Below, piece after piece: positions 26,213-35,360 of a DNA stretch of 64,000 nucleotides (position 1 is the first letter of the stretch; each line of letters starts with the position of its first letter). Below the pieces are notes generated by a model. The model saw only the letters and a program-made list of their open reading frames with translations. It was not told the DNA's origin and did no database searches. This DNA comes from Gammaproteobacteria bacterium (lineage in GTDB: Bacteria > Pseudomonadota > Gammaproteobacteria > Pseudomonadales > Azotimanducaceae), in contig JAPOVV010000016.1 in assembly GCA_026707945.1 (NCBI GenBank), positions 124,001-188,000 on the forward strand, written 5' to 3'. The translations under genes were made by a program, and so were the position numbers.

Positions 26213-27175
26213 TTAGTGATCGTCATACTCCATCCCATGTGCGCCCGGCACCATAACATCGTAGCCTTCCTCAAGTGCCACCTTAGGGCGTAAACAGTCC
26301 GCAAAGTAGTTGAGTGCGCCACCACCCTGCGTGTAGCCGATCAGACGGCGCATCTCCTCAGATAGCGTTCGCGCTACGCTCGGCGGGCATGAGAGGAACT
26401 GGTTTTCCTCTTGCGACAAGAACGACAAGCTGTAGTCGATATTCATGCCGATACGACGCTCATCGCTGGTGTTCGCACCTGCACCGTGGACGGTCCAGCC
26501 GGTCCAAATTAGCACACTCCCAGCTTGCATCGTCGCTTGTACTGATTCGTCGTCGACTTTGCCTAACCAAGTTCGCGTTCCTTTCTGTTCTTGACCTTGC
26601 ATAACGTCTGGCCAGCGGTGACTACCTGGGATCACGTGAGTGGCACCATTTTCAGACGTGAAGTCCGTTAGAGCCCACATCGTCTCAATCTGGGGATCCA
26701 ATCGATCAGGCGCCAAGTCGTGCACCCACAACCCGTTGCCACGATGCACACCTTGTTTTTGCTGTCCGGGTCCGACATCAATGATCTGCGTTAAACCAAC
26801 CCGCCACGGATATCGACCTTCCCCACGCGGCGTCTGCGTTATTCTGACTTCCTTCCCTTCTCGTACCTGATAGCCAAGTATCTGTTCGCAAACGTGGAGC
26901 ACCGCCGGGTGCGCGATCGCTCTATGGGAAGCTTGTGAGCGTGCAACAAGTGCTCCCACACGACGGGAACGGTCTAAACCATGAAGACCGTGCGGTGTGG
27001 TGTCAATGTACGGCCGCATTTCATTGACGATCTCGGTTACGTGATCTACCGACAATGCGTCTTCGACTACTACTGCACCGTCCTCACAAACTGTGTCGAC
27101 CAATCGTTCATAAAAGTGGTCGAGCGAATCTGAGGCGACAGCATCAGCATAGTTGAGACGCTTCAGCGATGGCAT
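26213..27175 (-). CDS. Phytanoyl-CoA dioxygenase (PhyH)-family protein with altered HxD motif
   Basis: 320 residues, double-stranded beta-helix fold of Fe(II)/2-oxoglutarate oxygenases. Family landmarks are WALTDFTSENGATHVIPGSHRW and MQAGSVLIWTGWTVHGAGANTSDERRIGMNIDY (distal iron His230, oxoglutarate-binding Arg at 240/241). The C-terminal LIGYTQGGGALNYF is usual. Where related proteins have HxD, this one has H144-R-G146 in KQGVHRGNGLW, so one iron ligand is missing. Gly or Ala at this place is known in Fe/oxoglutarate halogenases. It may therefore be a halogenase-like, altered or inactive enzyme. ATG start at 27175, divergent from the first solenoid gene. Confidence 0.87.
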   Translation of the reverse strand: MPSLKRLNYADAVASDSLDHFYERLVDTVCEDGAVVVEDALSVDHVTEIVNEMRPYIDTTPHGLHGLDRSRRVGALVARSQASHRAIAHPAVLHVCEQILGYQVREGKEVRITQTPRGEGRYPWRVGLTQIIDVGPGQQKQGVHRGNGLWVHDLAPDRLDPQIETMWALTDFTSENGATHVIPGSHRWPDVMQGQEQKGTRTWLGKVDDESVQATMQAGSVLIWTGWTVHGAGANTSDERRIGMNIDYSLSFLSQEENQFLSCPPSVARTLSEEMRRLIGYTQGGGALNYFADCLRPKVALEEGYDVMVPGAHGMEYDDH

Positions 27176-27316
27176 TTCTAGATGAACCTCAGATATACAT
27201 AGCGATGGAAAGGTTAAGCCAATAGGAGTATAGATTCGTCCGAAAACGTGAGAGTACGGCGCTAAATCTCATCAGTCTCGTTCTGATCCATCGTGTCCAA
27301 ACCGTTCATGCTTCGT

Positions 27317-27324
27317 TAGGATTT
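27317..27324 (+). promoter_or_regulatory. TAGGATTT element upstream of solenoid copy 1
   Basis: TAGGATTT ends 32 bases before the ATG at 27357. It recurs at nearly the same distance before all six paralogues. TAGGAT matches four of six positions of the bacterial -10 consensus, which would give an untranslated leader of about 25 nt. No conserved -35 is visible. Confidence 0.6.
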
Positions 27325-27356
27325 AAGCACAACCGAAGCGTACTAGAACCCTAGCC

Positions 27357-29195
27357 ATGCGAATCGAACGCTCTAATCTCATCTCGGGGCTGATTGGCTC
27401 AGTGATTGGGGGATTCGTGATAGGTATGTCTGTTTTTGTCTTCGTAGGTCGCTTTGAATACGTCAGTGAATCACAAGACCAGCGATTTTCAAACGAAGAA
27501 AGGAAACGTGATACTACTGCAATTACGCCTCGCTTTCCAGAAGATACCAAACTCGATCTAGCAAGTTACGTTCGTGTTCAATCGATCCAAGACATCGCGC
27601 AACTCGATAGTGATTTCGATCGTAACACATCACTACATCTACTACTCTCCCGTGCCGATGTCGATGAAATTGAAAGGTATATCCACCAGAGTATGTCCAT
27701 TCCCTCAAAGAATCAGAGGGATTCCGTTTTATCGACCATCTTTGGTAGGTACGCGTCGGTAGACCCCAATAGAGCATTGGAACGTGTTCTAGCGCTCAGT
27801 CAATTAGACATGAGCGAAAAATCCAACCTTATACGGTCCTCTTTCCACGAATGGTCGCTACTCAACTTCAGTGAAGCCGTTGCGGCTATTGATGCTCTGC
27901 CTTTGCGATTTCAGGAAGTAGCTGCAGAGACGATTATGGTGCGAAGTGAGGGGCTCGCTTTACAACAAAGAGTAGAACTCGCTAGACGGATCGGTCCAAA
28001 CAATGATTGGATCTATCGCACAGTAAATGCCATACGTCGCAGCGTATATAGAGAAGATCCGAGACGTGCGTTCTACACCCGCATCAGTGAAACATCTTTG
28101 CCTAGTGAGATGCTAGGGGACCTAACTTCAATCGCCGAGTATTGGTATGAACGCGACGGAGTAGGAATTCTTGCAGAAATCAATGAATCAATAAGTAACG
28201 CAGTAACGCGGAAACTGGTGTTACAAGGTGTGATTCGGGAAGCCATCTATACCCAAAAGGCAGATCCATTGTTGGTACTCGATGCCGTATTAGCGTTTCC
28301 TAACAAAAAAGATGTTGAAGCAGCAGCAGAATCTGTTTTTTCCAACTGGTCAAGGTCGGAACCTCGACGAGCATTCGAAATGTCGCTACAGTACGATCAT
28401 GTAGTTACCCGAGAATTTCGATCTACACTTTTGTGGAAATGGGCATCCGAGTACCCAGAAGACGTACTTACGGAAGTCGATGGATCGCTAGCCGATTTCC
28501 GTGATCGAGACATCGCCATTGGCTGGGCGCTCGCGCAGATCACTCGTGACTCCCCGGAGGCGGCTATACGTCTCGCAGGTAAACTAGATACGCCGGCAAT
28601 GAGGGTGAAGGCAGGCGATCAAATAATCCAACAATGGGCAGAATACGATGCAGAATCAGCATTTGAATGGTTCATAGAACACAGCGACGAAAAAAATGTA
28701 AGTTATTCCGATTCGTCATTGCTATACGCTTTCACCTCATATTTACGCCAGAATTTCGAATCGGCTAGAGACTATGCGAATCAACACGAGGGAAGGCTAA
28801 AACGAAGGCTCGTCAACCAAGTCGCAAGACACCTCGTCTATTCGGATTTGAATCTAGCGATCGACTACTTACCTAATGTTGATACAGAGTCAAGAACATG
28901 GCTATTGGACGAAATAGGTTGGCAACTCGCCACTCAAGATCCCATCAAAGCACTCGATCTTGGTAAGACAATCGACCATCGGCACCGCGAGAGTTTTTAC
29001 GATTCCCTATTAACCGCATGGGCGAGCGACGATGCCGACACATTACTTGACAGTATCAAGCGAGTGCCACGAGTATATCGGTCAAAAGCGGCAGAGGCAT
29101 TAATCCGCGTACACGAACGCGAGCAAAACTTGAGTAATCGCGACATTCGGGTACTTAACGCTATAGTAGCGGAACACGGCGCAGGTCCACCATAG
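27357..29195 (+). CDS. Membrane-anchored helical-repeat protein, copy 1 of six
   Basis: 612 residues and the most divergent copy. Residues 1-10 are followed by a single membrane segment (about 10-32, GLIGSVIGGFVIGMSVFVFV, with a GxxxGxxxG pattern), a polar linker to about 75, then helical repeats to the end. Repeats of about 33-36 residues carry W or F, then D/NxxxA (for example GRYASVDPNRALERVLAL and QWAEYDAESAFEW). The segment 85-215, which is best conserved among copies, reads NQRDSVLSTIFGRYASVDP here. The C-terminal tail is LSNRDIRVLNAIV. Expected topology is N-in with the solenoid in the periplasm. No catalytic motif is seen and function is unknown. No good ribosome site precedes the ATG. 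Confidence 0.85.
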   Translation: MRIERSNLISGLIGSVIGGFVIGMSVFVFVGRFEYVSESQDQRFSNEERKRDTTAITPRFPEDTKLDLASYVRVQSIQDIAQLDSDFDRNTSLHLLLSRADVDEIERYIHQSMSIPSKNQRDSVLSTIFGRYASVDPNRALERVLALSQLDMSEKSNLIRSSFHEWSLLNFSEAVAAIDALPLRFQEVAAETIMVRSEGLALQQRVELARRIGPNNDWIYRTVNAIRRSVYREDPRRAFYTRISETSLPSEMLGDLTSIAEYWYERDGVGILAEINESISNAVTRKLVLQGVIREAIYTQKADPLLVLDAVLAFPNKKDVEAAAESVFSNWSRSEPRRAFEMSLQYDHVVTREFRSTLLWKWASEYPEDVLTEVDGSLADFRDRDIAIGWALAQITRDSPEAAIRLAGKLDTPAMRVKAGDQIIQQWAEYDAESAFEWFIEHSDEKNVSYSDSSLLYAFTSYLRQNFESARDYANQHEGRLKRRLVNQVARHLVYSDLNLAIDYLPNVDTESRTWLLDEIGWQLATQDPIKALDLGKTIDHRHRESFYDSLLTAWASDDADTLLDSIKRVPRVYRSKAAEALIRVHEREQNLSNRDIRVLNAIVAEHGAGPP

Positions 29196-29313
29196 TCGCT
29201 ACGAGTATGAACCGATTTCCATTTGATTTGCGCGAAGGGCGAGCATCTGTTCGTTAACTTGCATAACCGCCGGGTGCGAGCGGATTGGTCCATCCAGATC
29301 GTCGAACTCCGAG

Positions 29314-29321
29314 TAGGATTT
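29314..29321 (+). promoter_or_regulatory. TAGGATTT element upstream of solenoid copy 2
   Basis: TAGGATTT, preceded by CCGAG, ends 32 bases before the ATG at 29354. It is the same element and spacing as in the other five copies and is read as a -10 region or regulator site. Confidence 0.6.
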
Positions 29322-29353
29322 GAGAGCGTACCAAACTAGCCTCAAGCCTCAAC

Positions 29354-31201
29354 ATGCGCATCAGCGGTTCAATCCTCATCGCTATAGGAACCGGCATCTT
29401 GATCGGAGCTGCAGCCGGTATCTCGATGTACACATGGGTAAAGAAAGGAAGCCCCCGCCAAGTAACAGATTTGAGCACACCTAGCTCGGTCGCGATATTC
29501 GATACGACTTCGAGCTCACCGGCTAATGTGGGGGAAGTTCGCACAGACGAATTGGATTCACATCTGCGAGTCCAATCGGTCCACGAATCATTGGCTTTAG
29601 CAAGTGATTTTGCGCAGAGAGCTTCACTCTATCTCCTGCTTGCAAATGCTGATGAAGCTGACTTTGAAAGATACATCGTAGAGGGTCTCGAGATATCCTC
29701 CAAAAATCAACGCATGGTTGCACTCTCAATCGTTCTTAGTAGATATGCAACGATAAATCCACAGCGCGCCCTTGATGATGCGTTAAGGCTTGATGTTTTA
29801 ACGGAACAGGAGAGGGGTAATCTAGTGTGGTGGATTTTCAATGAATGGATGGAAAGCGATCTCGATGCCGCCGTCACCGCGATGCAAGAGCTACCTCAAG
29901 AATATAAGCGGAGTGCAGCGATGGCCGCGATGTGGCGTCACGATGGCTTGTCAGCGGAAGAACGCGAAGAACTTGCTCGACGGGTTGGATCGACGGATTC
30001 CTGGGTTGACCGCACAGTCGACTCGATTCGGCGTGAGTCATACAGAGATGATCCAAGAACGACATACTACGAGCTTCTTCGCGACACCTCACGTGATAGT
30101 GAAGACAACACTGATTTATCTGAAGTAGCCAAGTACTGGATTGAATCAGAAGGGGTTGCGGTTCTAAGAGAGATTTACGACTCAATTGAGAGCGCTGATG
30201 CTAGATTCTCTGTGCTAAATAACGTGCTTTGGGATGCGATTGAAAACAAGAAGGCGTCGCCCACTTCTTTGCTGCACGAAGTTTCGAAATTCCCTAGGAC
30301 ACGCGAAGCTAAGCAGTTAACACACTACGTACTTCAGCATTGGGCAAATTCATACCCTGAAGCAGCATTCGAAGCATCACTCGAATCCGACCCGCAGTTG
30401 GTAACCGACCATACCAAACAGAGCATATTGGGTATCTGGTCATACGACAATCCAGAAGGGCTATTTGAAGCGGCAATGACCTTTCCAGCCCAATTTCAAG
30501 GCTCGGCGATAACTGAAGCCTTAGTTCAAATTTCACGCAATTCCCCACAAGAGGCAATACGACTTGCACGAAACCTGGATACTCGCACTCTCCGCACATC
30601 AGCGCGGGACGCAATCGTTCGAGGCTGGCGTTCGTCCGATGCAAAAGCCGCGTTCGAGTGGCTCATGAACAACAGACTAGACGTAAAAGCTCCCCGTGAT
30701 ACCTCACTTTGGCACCACACTTTCTCTGTGTATTTAGATGAAGATTACGGAAGCGCTCGAACGTACGTTGATAAGTACGAGGGTGAGTTTAAAGACCTAC
30801 TCACCGAGGCTACGGCACAACACCTTATCGATTCTGATGTGCAGCTGGCTATCGATTACATTCGAAACTTAGATTTAGAAATGACTGAACCGTTACTTCA
30901 TCAGATTGCGTTTTCTTTCGCTAAATTCGATCCGATGGAAGCGCTTAGCTACGGTGAGACGTTAACGAGCGACCAACAGAACGAGTACTACGAAAGCGTG
31001 ATCTGGGAATGGGCAAGCAGCGACTTCGTCGGGTTATTCGACAACATAGACTTGGTTCCTAACGAGTATCGATCGCTAGCTGCAATGCGATTACTCGAAA
31101 TTGATGGGCGGAAGTACTATCTCAGTGACGAAAACGTGAAGAATCTCGAATCGATGATCGATCCAAAAGAAACGGATTTGGAATTGATTGACACGCGGTA
31201 G
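29354..31201 (+). CDS. Membrane-anchored helical-repeat protein, copy 2 of six
   Basis: 615 residues. Begins MRISGSILIAIGTGILIGAAAGISMYTWVKK, a signal anchor with small-residue packing motif, then a linker and the alpha solenoid. The conserved block reads DFAQRASLYLLLANADEADFERYIVEGLEISSKNQR, LSRYATINPQRALDDALRLD and WWIFNEWMESDLDAAVTAMQELPQ. Later repeats include HWANSYPEAAFEASLE and GWRSSDAKAAFEWLMNN. Tail: YLSDENVKNLESM. It is 158 bp downstream of copy 1. No enzymatic residues are recognisable; a scaffold or binding role is the plainest inference. Confidence 0.87.
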   Translation: MRISGSILIAIGTGILIGAAAGISMYTWVKKGSPRQVTDLSTPSSVAIFDTTSSSPANVGEVRTDELDSHLRVQSVHESLALASDFAQRASLYLLLANADEADFERYIVEGLEISSKNQRMVALSIVLSRYATINPQRALDDALRLDVLTEQERGNLVWWIFNEWMESDLDAAVTAMQELPQEYKRSAAMAAMWRHDGLSAEEREELARRVGSTDSWVDRTVDSIRRESYRDDPRTTYYELLRDTSRDSEDNTDLSEVAKYWIESEGVAVLREIYDSIESADARFSVLNNVLWDAIENKKASPTSLLHEVSKFPRTREAKQLTHYVLQHWANSYPEAAFEASLESDPQLVTDHTKQSILGIWSYDNPEGLFEAAMTFPAQFQGSAITEALVQISRNSPQEAIRLARNLDTRTLRTSARDAIVRGWRSSDAKAAFEWLMNNRLDVKAPRDTSLWHHTFSVYLDEDYGSARTYVDKYEGEFKDLLTEATAQHLIDSDVQLAIDYIRNLDLEMTEPLLHQIAFSFAKFDPMEALSYGETLTSDQQNEYYESVIWEWASSDFVGLFDNIDLVPNEYRSLAAMRLLEIDGRKYYLSDENVKNLESMIDPKETDLELIDTR

Positions 31202-31397
31202 TGGACTCAACCTTAGCAATACGTTCGCAGAGTTTTCCAACAGCGTAGTTGAAGAACGGGGAAATTCTGAGCAATTACGCGTATCGGTAGATAGTGGCGT
31301 ATACCTGTATTGAGTTGTTCAGAACGGACTAATCCGATTGGGTTCTTCCCAACGGATAGACCGACGGCTTTCTAGGTCACTAGCTTGAAGACTTGAG

Positions 31398-31405
31398 TAG
31401 GATTT
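31398..31405 (+). promoter_or_regulatory. TAGGATTT element upstream of solenoid copy 3
   Basis: The longer match ACTTGAGTAGGATTT ends at 31405, 31 bases before the ATG at 31437. Copies 3 and 4 share the GACTTGAG/CACTTGAG extension upstream of TAGGATTT. Confidence 0.62.
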
Positions 31406-31436
31406 CATCGAAGCCACCTACCCCAAGAGACTCAAT

Positions 31437-33281
31437 ATGCGGACCAGTGTGGCCATCATCATCTCCATGGTAGTGGGCACTCTGTTCGGCGGCCTTATCG
31501 CCGGTGTATCCGTTTACGTGTGGTCAGATCAAGATCATCCAGCCCAGATATCAGACCTGAACGTACGGATACCTGATGCGATGCGGGATTCCACTTCTAT
31601 TTCGCCAGCAATTGCTCGGGAACGATTTACTGGCGATCTGAATTCCAGCCTTCGCGTCCGAACGGTGCACGGTTCAACTCAATTTGCGAGCGACTTCGAT
31701 CAGAGCGTGTCGCTCTATCTGCTTCTCTCAGGAGCCAACAAACGTGACCTTGAAAAATACATCAGCGAGAGTTTCTCAATATCCTCTAGAAATCAACGTG
31801 TTGCAGCACTCTCCATCATCTTTGGTCGTTACGCAGCACTAGATCCATCCGAAGCGCTCACCCGGGCACTTGCACTCAGTCCGTTGACAGCGCAAGAGCG
31901 ATCCAATCTAGTACGGTCCATCTTCAACGAGTGGACAGTGGCCGATCTAGATGCCGCGGTAGCCGCCATTGAAGAATTGCCACAGCCATTCAAATTCACA
32001 GCCGCGTCAGCAGTTGTGTGGCGAAGCGACGACCTTACCCTGGAACAACGTCGACAGCTCACGCAACGCGTTGGACCGACTGATGCGTGGATCTCGCACA
32101 CGCTTAACAACATCGAGATGGACGAACTAAAACACAATCCACGACAAGCCTATTACGATCGTATTCGCGATTCAACCCACACGCGTGAATCCAACTCCGC
32201 CTTATTAGGTATAGCAAGACATTGGTTTGAATTAGAAGGTGTTTCCGTTCTTGAAGAAATCCATGATTCGCTCGATAACTCGCAAGCGCGGAATTTCGTC
32301 TTGACTAATTTGATTTGGAACGCGGTGGGAAGTGGTACGGCTGAACCTAGTGAGATACTCGAGGTCGCTTCTGGTTTTGACAACAAACAAACCGCGAAGC
32401 AGGCAATGGAGTACGTATTTCAATCATGGTCGAACACAAATCCGAGAGACTCTTTTGAGGCGTCGCTTGAGTACGACGATCAGCTAGTTACACACGAATT
32501 TCGATCGTCGCTTTTGCAACGATGGGCAGTTCGGGATGCAGAGGATTTACTCGTGGAAGCAACCTCCTTGCCGACTCGCTATCGTGACACTGCAATAGCG
32601 AAAGCGCTCGGGGGTATGTCACTCAAATCTCCTGACGAAGCAATCCGTTACGCACGCACCTTAGACTCCCACAAGCTACGTATGAGCGCTCGAGATGAGA
32701 TTCTCAAGCAATGGTCAACGGTTGATGCGAAATCAGCGTTCGAATGGTTATTGACGGATGACCTGAGTGGAAACAGTCCACCGGACCTTTCCCGCTGGCA
32801 CCGTACATTTTGGGCGTACCTGACGCAAGACTTCGAATCAGCAAAGACTTTCGCAACGAATCATCAAGGTGAACTTCGAGAGCATCTCATCGAATCCGTA
32901 GCGGGACACTTGGTTAGATCGGATGTAAAACGTGCGATCGAATACTTACCAAATGTAGAGAAAACCTATAGACCCAATTTACAAAATCAGATCGGTAGCG
33001 AGTTAGCACGTATGGATCCTTTTGAAGCGCTCAAATATGCGTCACAGGTCGCGCCAGCTCACCGATTCAGCTACTTCAACACCGTGCTCAACGCATGGGC
33101 ACAAATGGATATGGTCTCACTTCACGACAACATTTCACAAGTACCAAGCAAATACCGATCAGAGGCGGCTAGAGTGCTGCTCCGTGTTGACGGACGAAAG
33201 AACCTACTTAGCGATCGCGAGATAAAGAGTCTAGAGGAAATGGTTGCTAATGACGATGATTTCATCGCAACGTCGGAATAA
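31437..33281 (+). CDS. Membrane-anchored helical-repeat protein, copy 3 of six
   Basis: 614 residues. Membrane segment about 7-30 (IIISMVVGTLFGGLIAGVSVYVW), linker to about 80, solenoid to the end. The conserved block reads SDFDQSVSLYLLLSGANKRDLEKYISESFSISSRNQRVAALSIIFGRYAALDP and is nearly the same in copies 4 and 5. WSTVDAKSAFEWLL and AYLTQDFESAKTFA are typical later repeats. Tail: LLSDREIKSLEEMVA. Separated from copy 2 by 235 bp containing its own TAGGATTT element. Function unknown. Confidence 0.88.
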   Translation: MRTSVAIIISMVVGTLFGGLIAGVSVYVWSDQDHPAQISDLNVRIPDAMRDSTSISPAIARERFTGDLNSSLRVRTVHGSTQFASDFDQSVSLYLLLSGANKRDLEKYISESFSISSRNQRVAALSIIFGRYAALDPSEALTRALALSPLTAQERSNLVRSIFNEWTVADLDAAVAAIEELPQPFKFTAASAVVWRSDDLTLEQRRQLTQRVGPTDAWISHTLNNIEMDELKHNPRQAYYDRIRDSTHTRESNSALLGIARHWFELEGVSVLEEIHDSLDNSQARNFVLTNLIWNAVGSGTAEPSEILEVASGFDNKQTAKQAMEYVFQSWSNTNPRDSFEASLEYDDQLVTHEFRSSLLQRWAVRDAEDLLVEATSLPTRYRDTAIAKALGGMSLKSPDEAIRYARTLDSHKLRMSARDEILKQWSTVDAKSAFEWLLTDDLSGNSPPDLSRWHRTFWAYLTQDFESAKTFATNHQGELREHLIESVAGHLVRSDVKRAIEYLPNVEKTYRPNLQNQIGSELARMDPFEALKYASQVAPAHRFSYFNTVLNAWAQMDMVSLHDNISQVPSKYRSEAARVLLRVDGRKNLLSDREIKSLEEMVANDDDFIATSE

Positions 33282-33305
33282 GCACATTGCTTTCTTTTTG
33301 ATTTC

Positions 33306-33332
33306 AGTGCTCATTTCGACTTGGTGAGCACT
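33306..33332. promoter_or_regulatory. Perfect inverted repeat next to the copy 4 promoter element
   Basis: AGTGCTCA (33306-33313) and TGAGCACT (33325-33332) are perfect 8-bp inverted arms around an 11-base spacer. The second arm ends four bases before TAGGATTT. The same TGAGCACT lies four bases before TAGGATTT in copy 5 (39280-39287). This placement suggests a regulator-binding site. Confidence 0.5.
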
Positions 33333-33336
33333 TGAG

Positions 33337-33344
33337 TAGGATTT
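33337..33344 (+). promoter_or_regulatory. TAGGATTT element upstream of solenoid copy 4
   Basis: The match GAGCACTTGAGTAGGATTT ends 32 bases before the GTG at 33377. It is the fullest version of the shared element and is adjacent to the inverted repeat at 33306-33332. Confidence 0.65.
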
Positions 33345-33376
33345 GGAATTTAAGTTCGTGAACGAGCAGACCCATC

Positions 33377-35221
33377 GTGCGCGTCAGTCGCTTAACGTTA
33401 ACTGTGAGTGTAGCTGTAGCTTTGATCGGTGGCTTCTCGGTCGGAGTATCGGTTTACTCTTGGCTAGGTAAAGAGCGTACTGTCCAATTGCCGATCGCAG
33501 GGTCGGTGAACTCGGAACGGATGCAGGTATTTGATCCAATTTCACCCGACTCTACGCATGCGGAACCCACCAGCACACTAAACCAAGCCCTCCGCGTCCA
33601 GTCTGTACTGGAATCCACGAAATTGAAGAGCGATTTCGATCAAAGCGTATCCATGTACCTGCTTCTTGCTCGAGCCAAAGAGGAAGACCTTAACAGATAC
33701 ATTAGTGAGAGTTTCTCAATTTCGTCGAGAAATCAACGCGTTGCAGCTTTTTCCATCATCTTTGGTCGATATGCCGCAATCAATCCCAATCGCGCGCTTG
33801 AACGAGCACTAGCGATTGATCAGTTGACAATGCAGGAGAAGTCAAACGTCATACGCTCAATTTTCAATGAATGGACGGTCGGCGATCTAGACGCTGCAGC
33901 AGTAGCCGCGGCGAACTTATCTCAGCAGTACAAATTCTCGGCTGCTTCCGCCATCATGTGGCGAAGCGATTTCCTTTCTTCAGACGAACGAGCCGAACTT
34001 GCTCGTCTAATCGGTCCCAATGATGCATGGATTGACAACGCGATCGCTTCGATACGAAGTGATGAAGCTAAGGTTGATCCGCGCGCAGCGTTTTACGATC
34101 ACATTCGCGTCGCAGCGCATACGCAGAAGCACTACACGGAACTCTTTGGCATTGTTCGGCATTGGTTTGAACGCGATGGCGCAACGATACTCCCGGAACT
34201 TCATGAGTCGCTCGAAAACCCTAATGCACGAAGGTTCGTCCTACAAAACTTGATCTGGAATGCGATTGCAACTAAAACGGCGACACCTGTCGAAATTCTC
34301 AATGTGGTTGCTGAACTTCCCAAACAACAAGATGCCAGACAGGCAATGGAGCATGTCTTTCGGTCGTGGGCGAACCTAGATCCGAAGCAATCTTTCGAAG
34401 CATCGCTTGAGTTTTCTGGTCCTCTCGTCACGCATGACCTTCGAACGTCAATGCTGCGAATTTGGGCAGCTAAGGACTTCGAGGGATTACTCAGCGAAGC
34501 GTCGAGTTTGCCGCCAGAGTACCGAGACGCCGCGGTTGTACAAGCACTCGGACGCATGTCCATCAATGCACCTCAAGAAGCAATTCACCACGCACGAAAT
34601 CTAGACACGCATGCACGGCGCATCGCTGCACGAGATGAAATCGTTGCGCAGTGGTCGAATGCCGATGCAAAAACCGCTTTTGAGTGGCTGATGAACGACG
34701 GTTTTAGCGAAAACGACGAAAGCGTGCCTTCGATTTGGCGCCAGACGTTTTCGAAGTACATAGAACAGAACTTTGATGCTGCGCAGGCTTACGCCAGTAC
34801 CTACGAAGGTGCGTTGAAAAATCAGCTCATGGAGAAAGTAGGAAGTCATCTGATCCGCTCGGACATCGATAAAGCAATCGATTTCTTGCCGAACGTTAAA
34901 GGCAAATGGCACACTTTCCTACAAAACGATATAGGACGAGAACTTGCCCGTCAGAACCCAATCAGAGCTTTGAAATTTGGCGAGACCGTACCGGCGAGTC
35001 AACGCGACGAGTATTACGTAGCCATGATCAATGCATGGGTTGACGAAGACGTCGCTGCCTTGTATGACAACATACAGCGCGTACCTGAAACGCATCAGTC
35101 ATTTGCAGCTGAGCAAGCGCTCTACCGCGATGAAAACAGACAATACCTAAGCGAACGCCAGATAAAGAGACTTGAGTCGATGGTGACGACTGAAGAGGTG
35201 ATTGTCAACAGTTGGGATTGA
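33377..35221 (+). CDS. Membrane-anchored helical-repeat protein, copy 4 of six
   Basis: 614 residues from a GTG start; the GTG is followed by CGC as in copy 5, and both are preceded by CCATC. Membrane segment about 8-29 (TVSVAVALIGGFSVGVSVYSW). Conserved block at 85-215: SDFDQSVSMYLLLARAKEEDLNRYIS, SISSRNQRVAAFSIIFGRYAAINP, IRSIFNEWTVGDLDAAAVAA, SAIMWRSDFLSSDERAELARLIG. Later repeats are more variable (RSWANLDPKQSFEASLE, QWSNADAKTAFEWLMNDG). Tail: YLSERQIKRLESM. Only 95 bp separate it from copy 3. Function unknown. Confidence 0.88.
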   Translation: MRVSRLTLTVSVAVALIGGFSVGVSVYSWLGKERTVQLPIAGSVNSERMQVFDPISPDSTHAEPTSTLNQALRVQSVLESTKLKSDFDQSVSMYLLLARAKEEDLNRYISESFSISSRNQRVAAFSIIFGRYAAINPNRALERALAIDQLTMQEKSNVIRSIFNEWTVGDLDAAAVAAANLSQQYKFSAASAIMWRSDFLSSDERAELARLIGPNDAWIDNAIASIRSDEAKVDPRAAFYDHIRVAAHTQKHYTELFGIVRHWFERDGATILPELHESLENPNARRFVLQNLIWNAIATKTATPVEILNVVAELPKQQDARQAMEHVFRSWANLDPKQSFEASLEFSGPLVTHDLRTSMLRIWAAKDFEGLLSEASSLPPEYRDAAVVQALGRMSINAPQEAIHHARNLDTHARRIAARDEIVAQWSNADAKTAFEWLMNDGFSENDESVPSIWRQTFSKYIEQNFDAAQAYASTYEGALKNQLMEKVGSHLIRSDIDKAIDFLPNVKGKWHTFLQNDIGRELARQNPIRALKFGETVPASQRDEYYVAMINAWVDEDVAALYDNIQRVPETHQSFAAEQALYRDENRQYLSERQIKRLESMVTTEEVIVNSWD

Positions 35222-35360
35222 GACGACTTCGTACGTATTAAGAAAGACTTAGCGTCACAGTTTTGAGAATATTTGATTCCTTGTAAATATCGCCATCAAC
35301 CGCCAACAGTTGTATTAACTCGGCGAGAAATAATGACAACCGCGAATTGGAGAGATCGAT

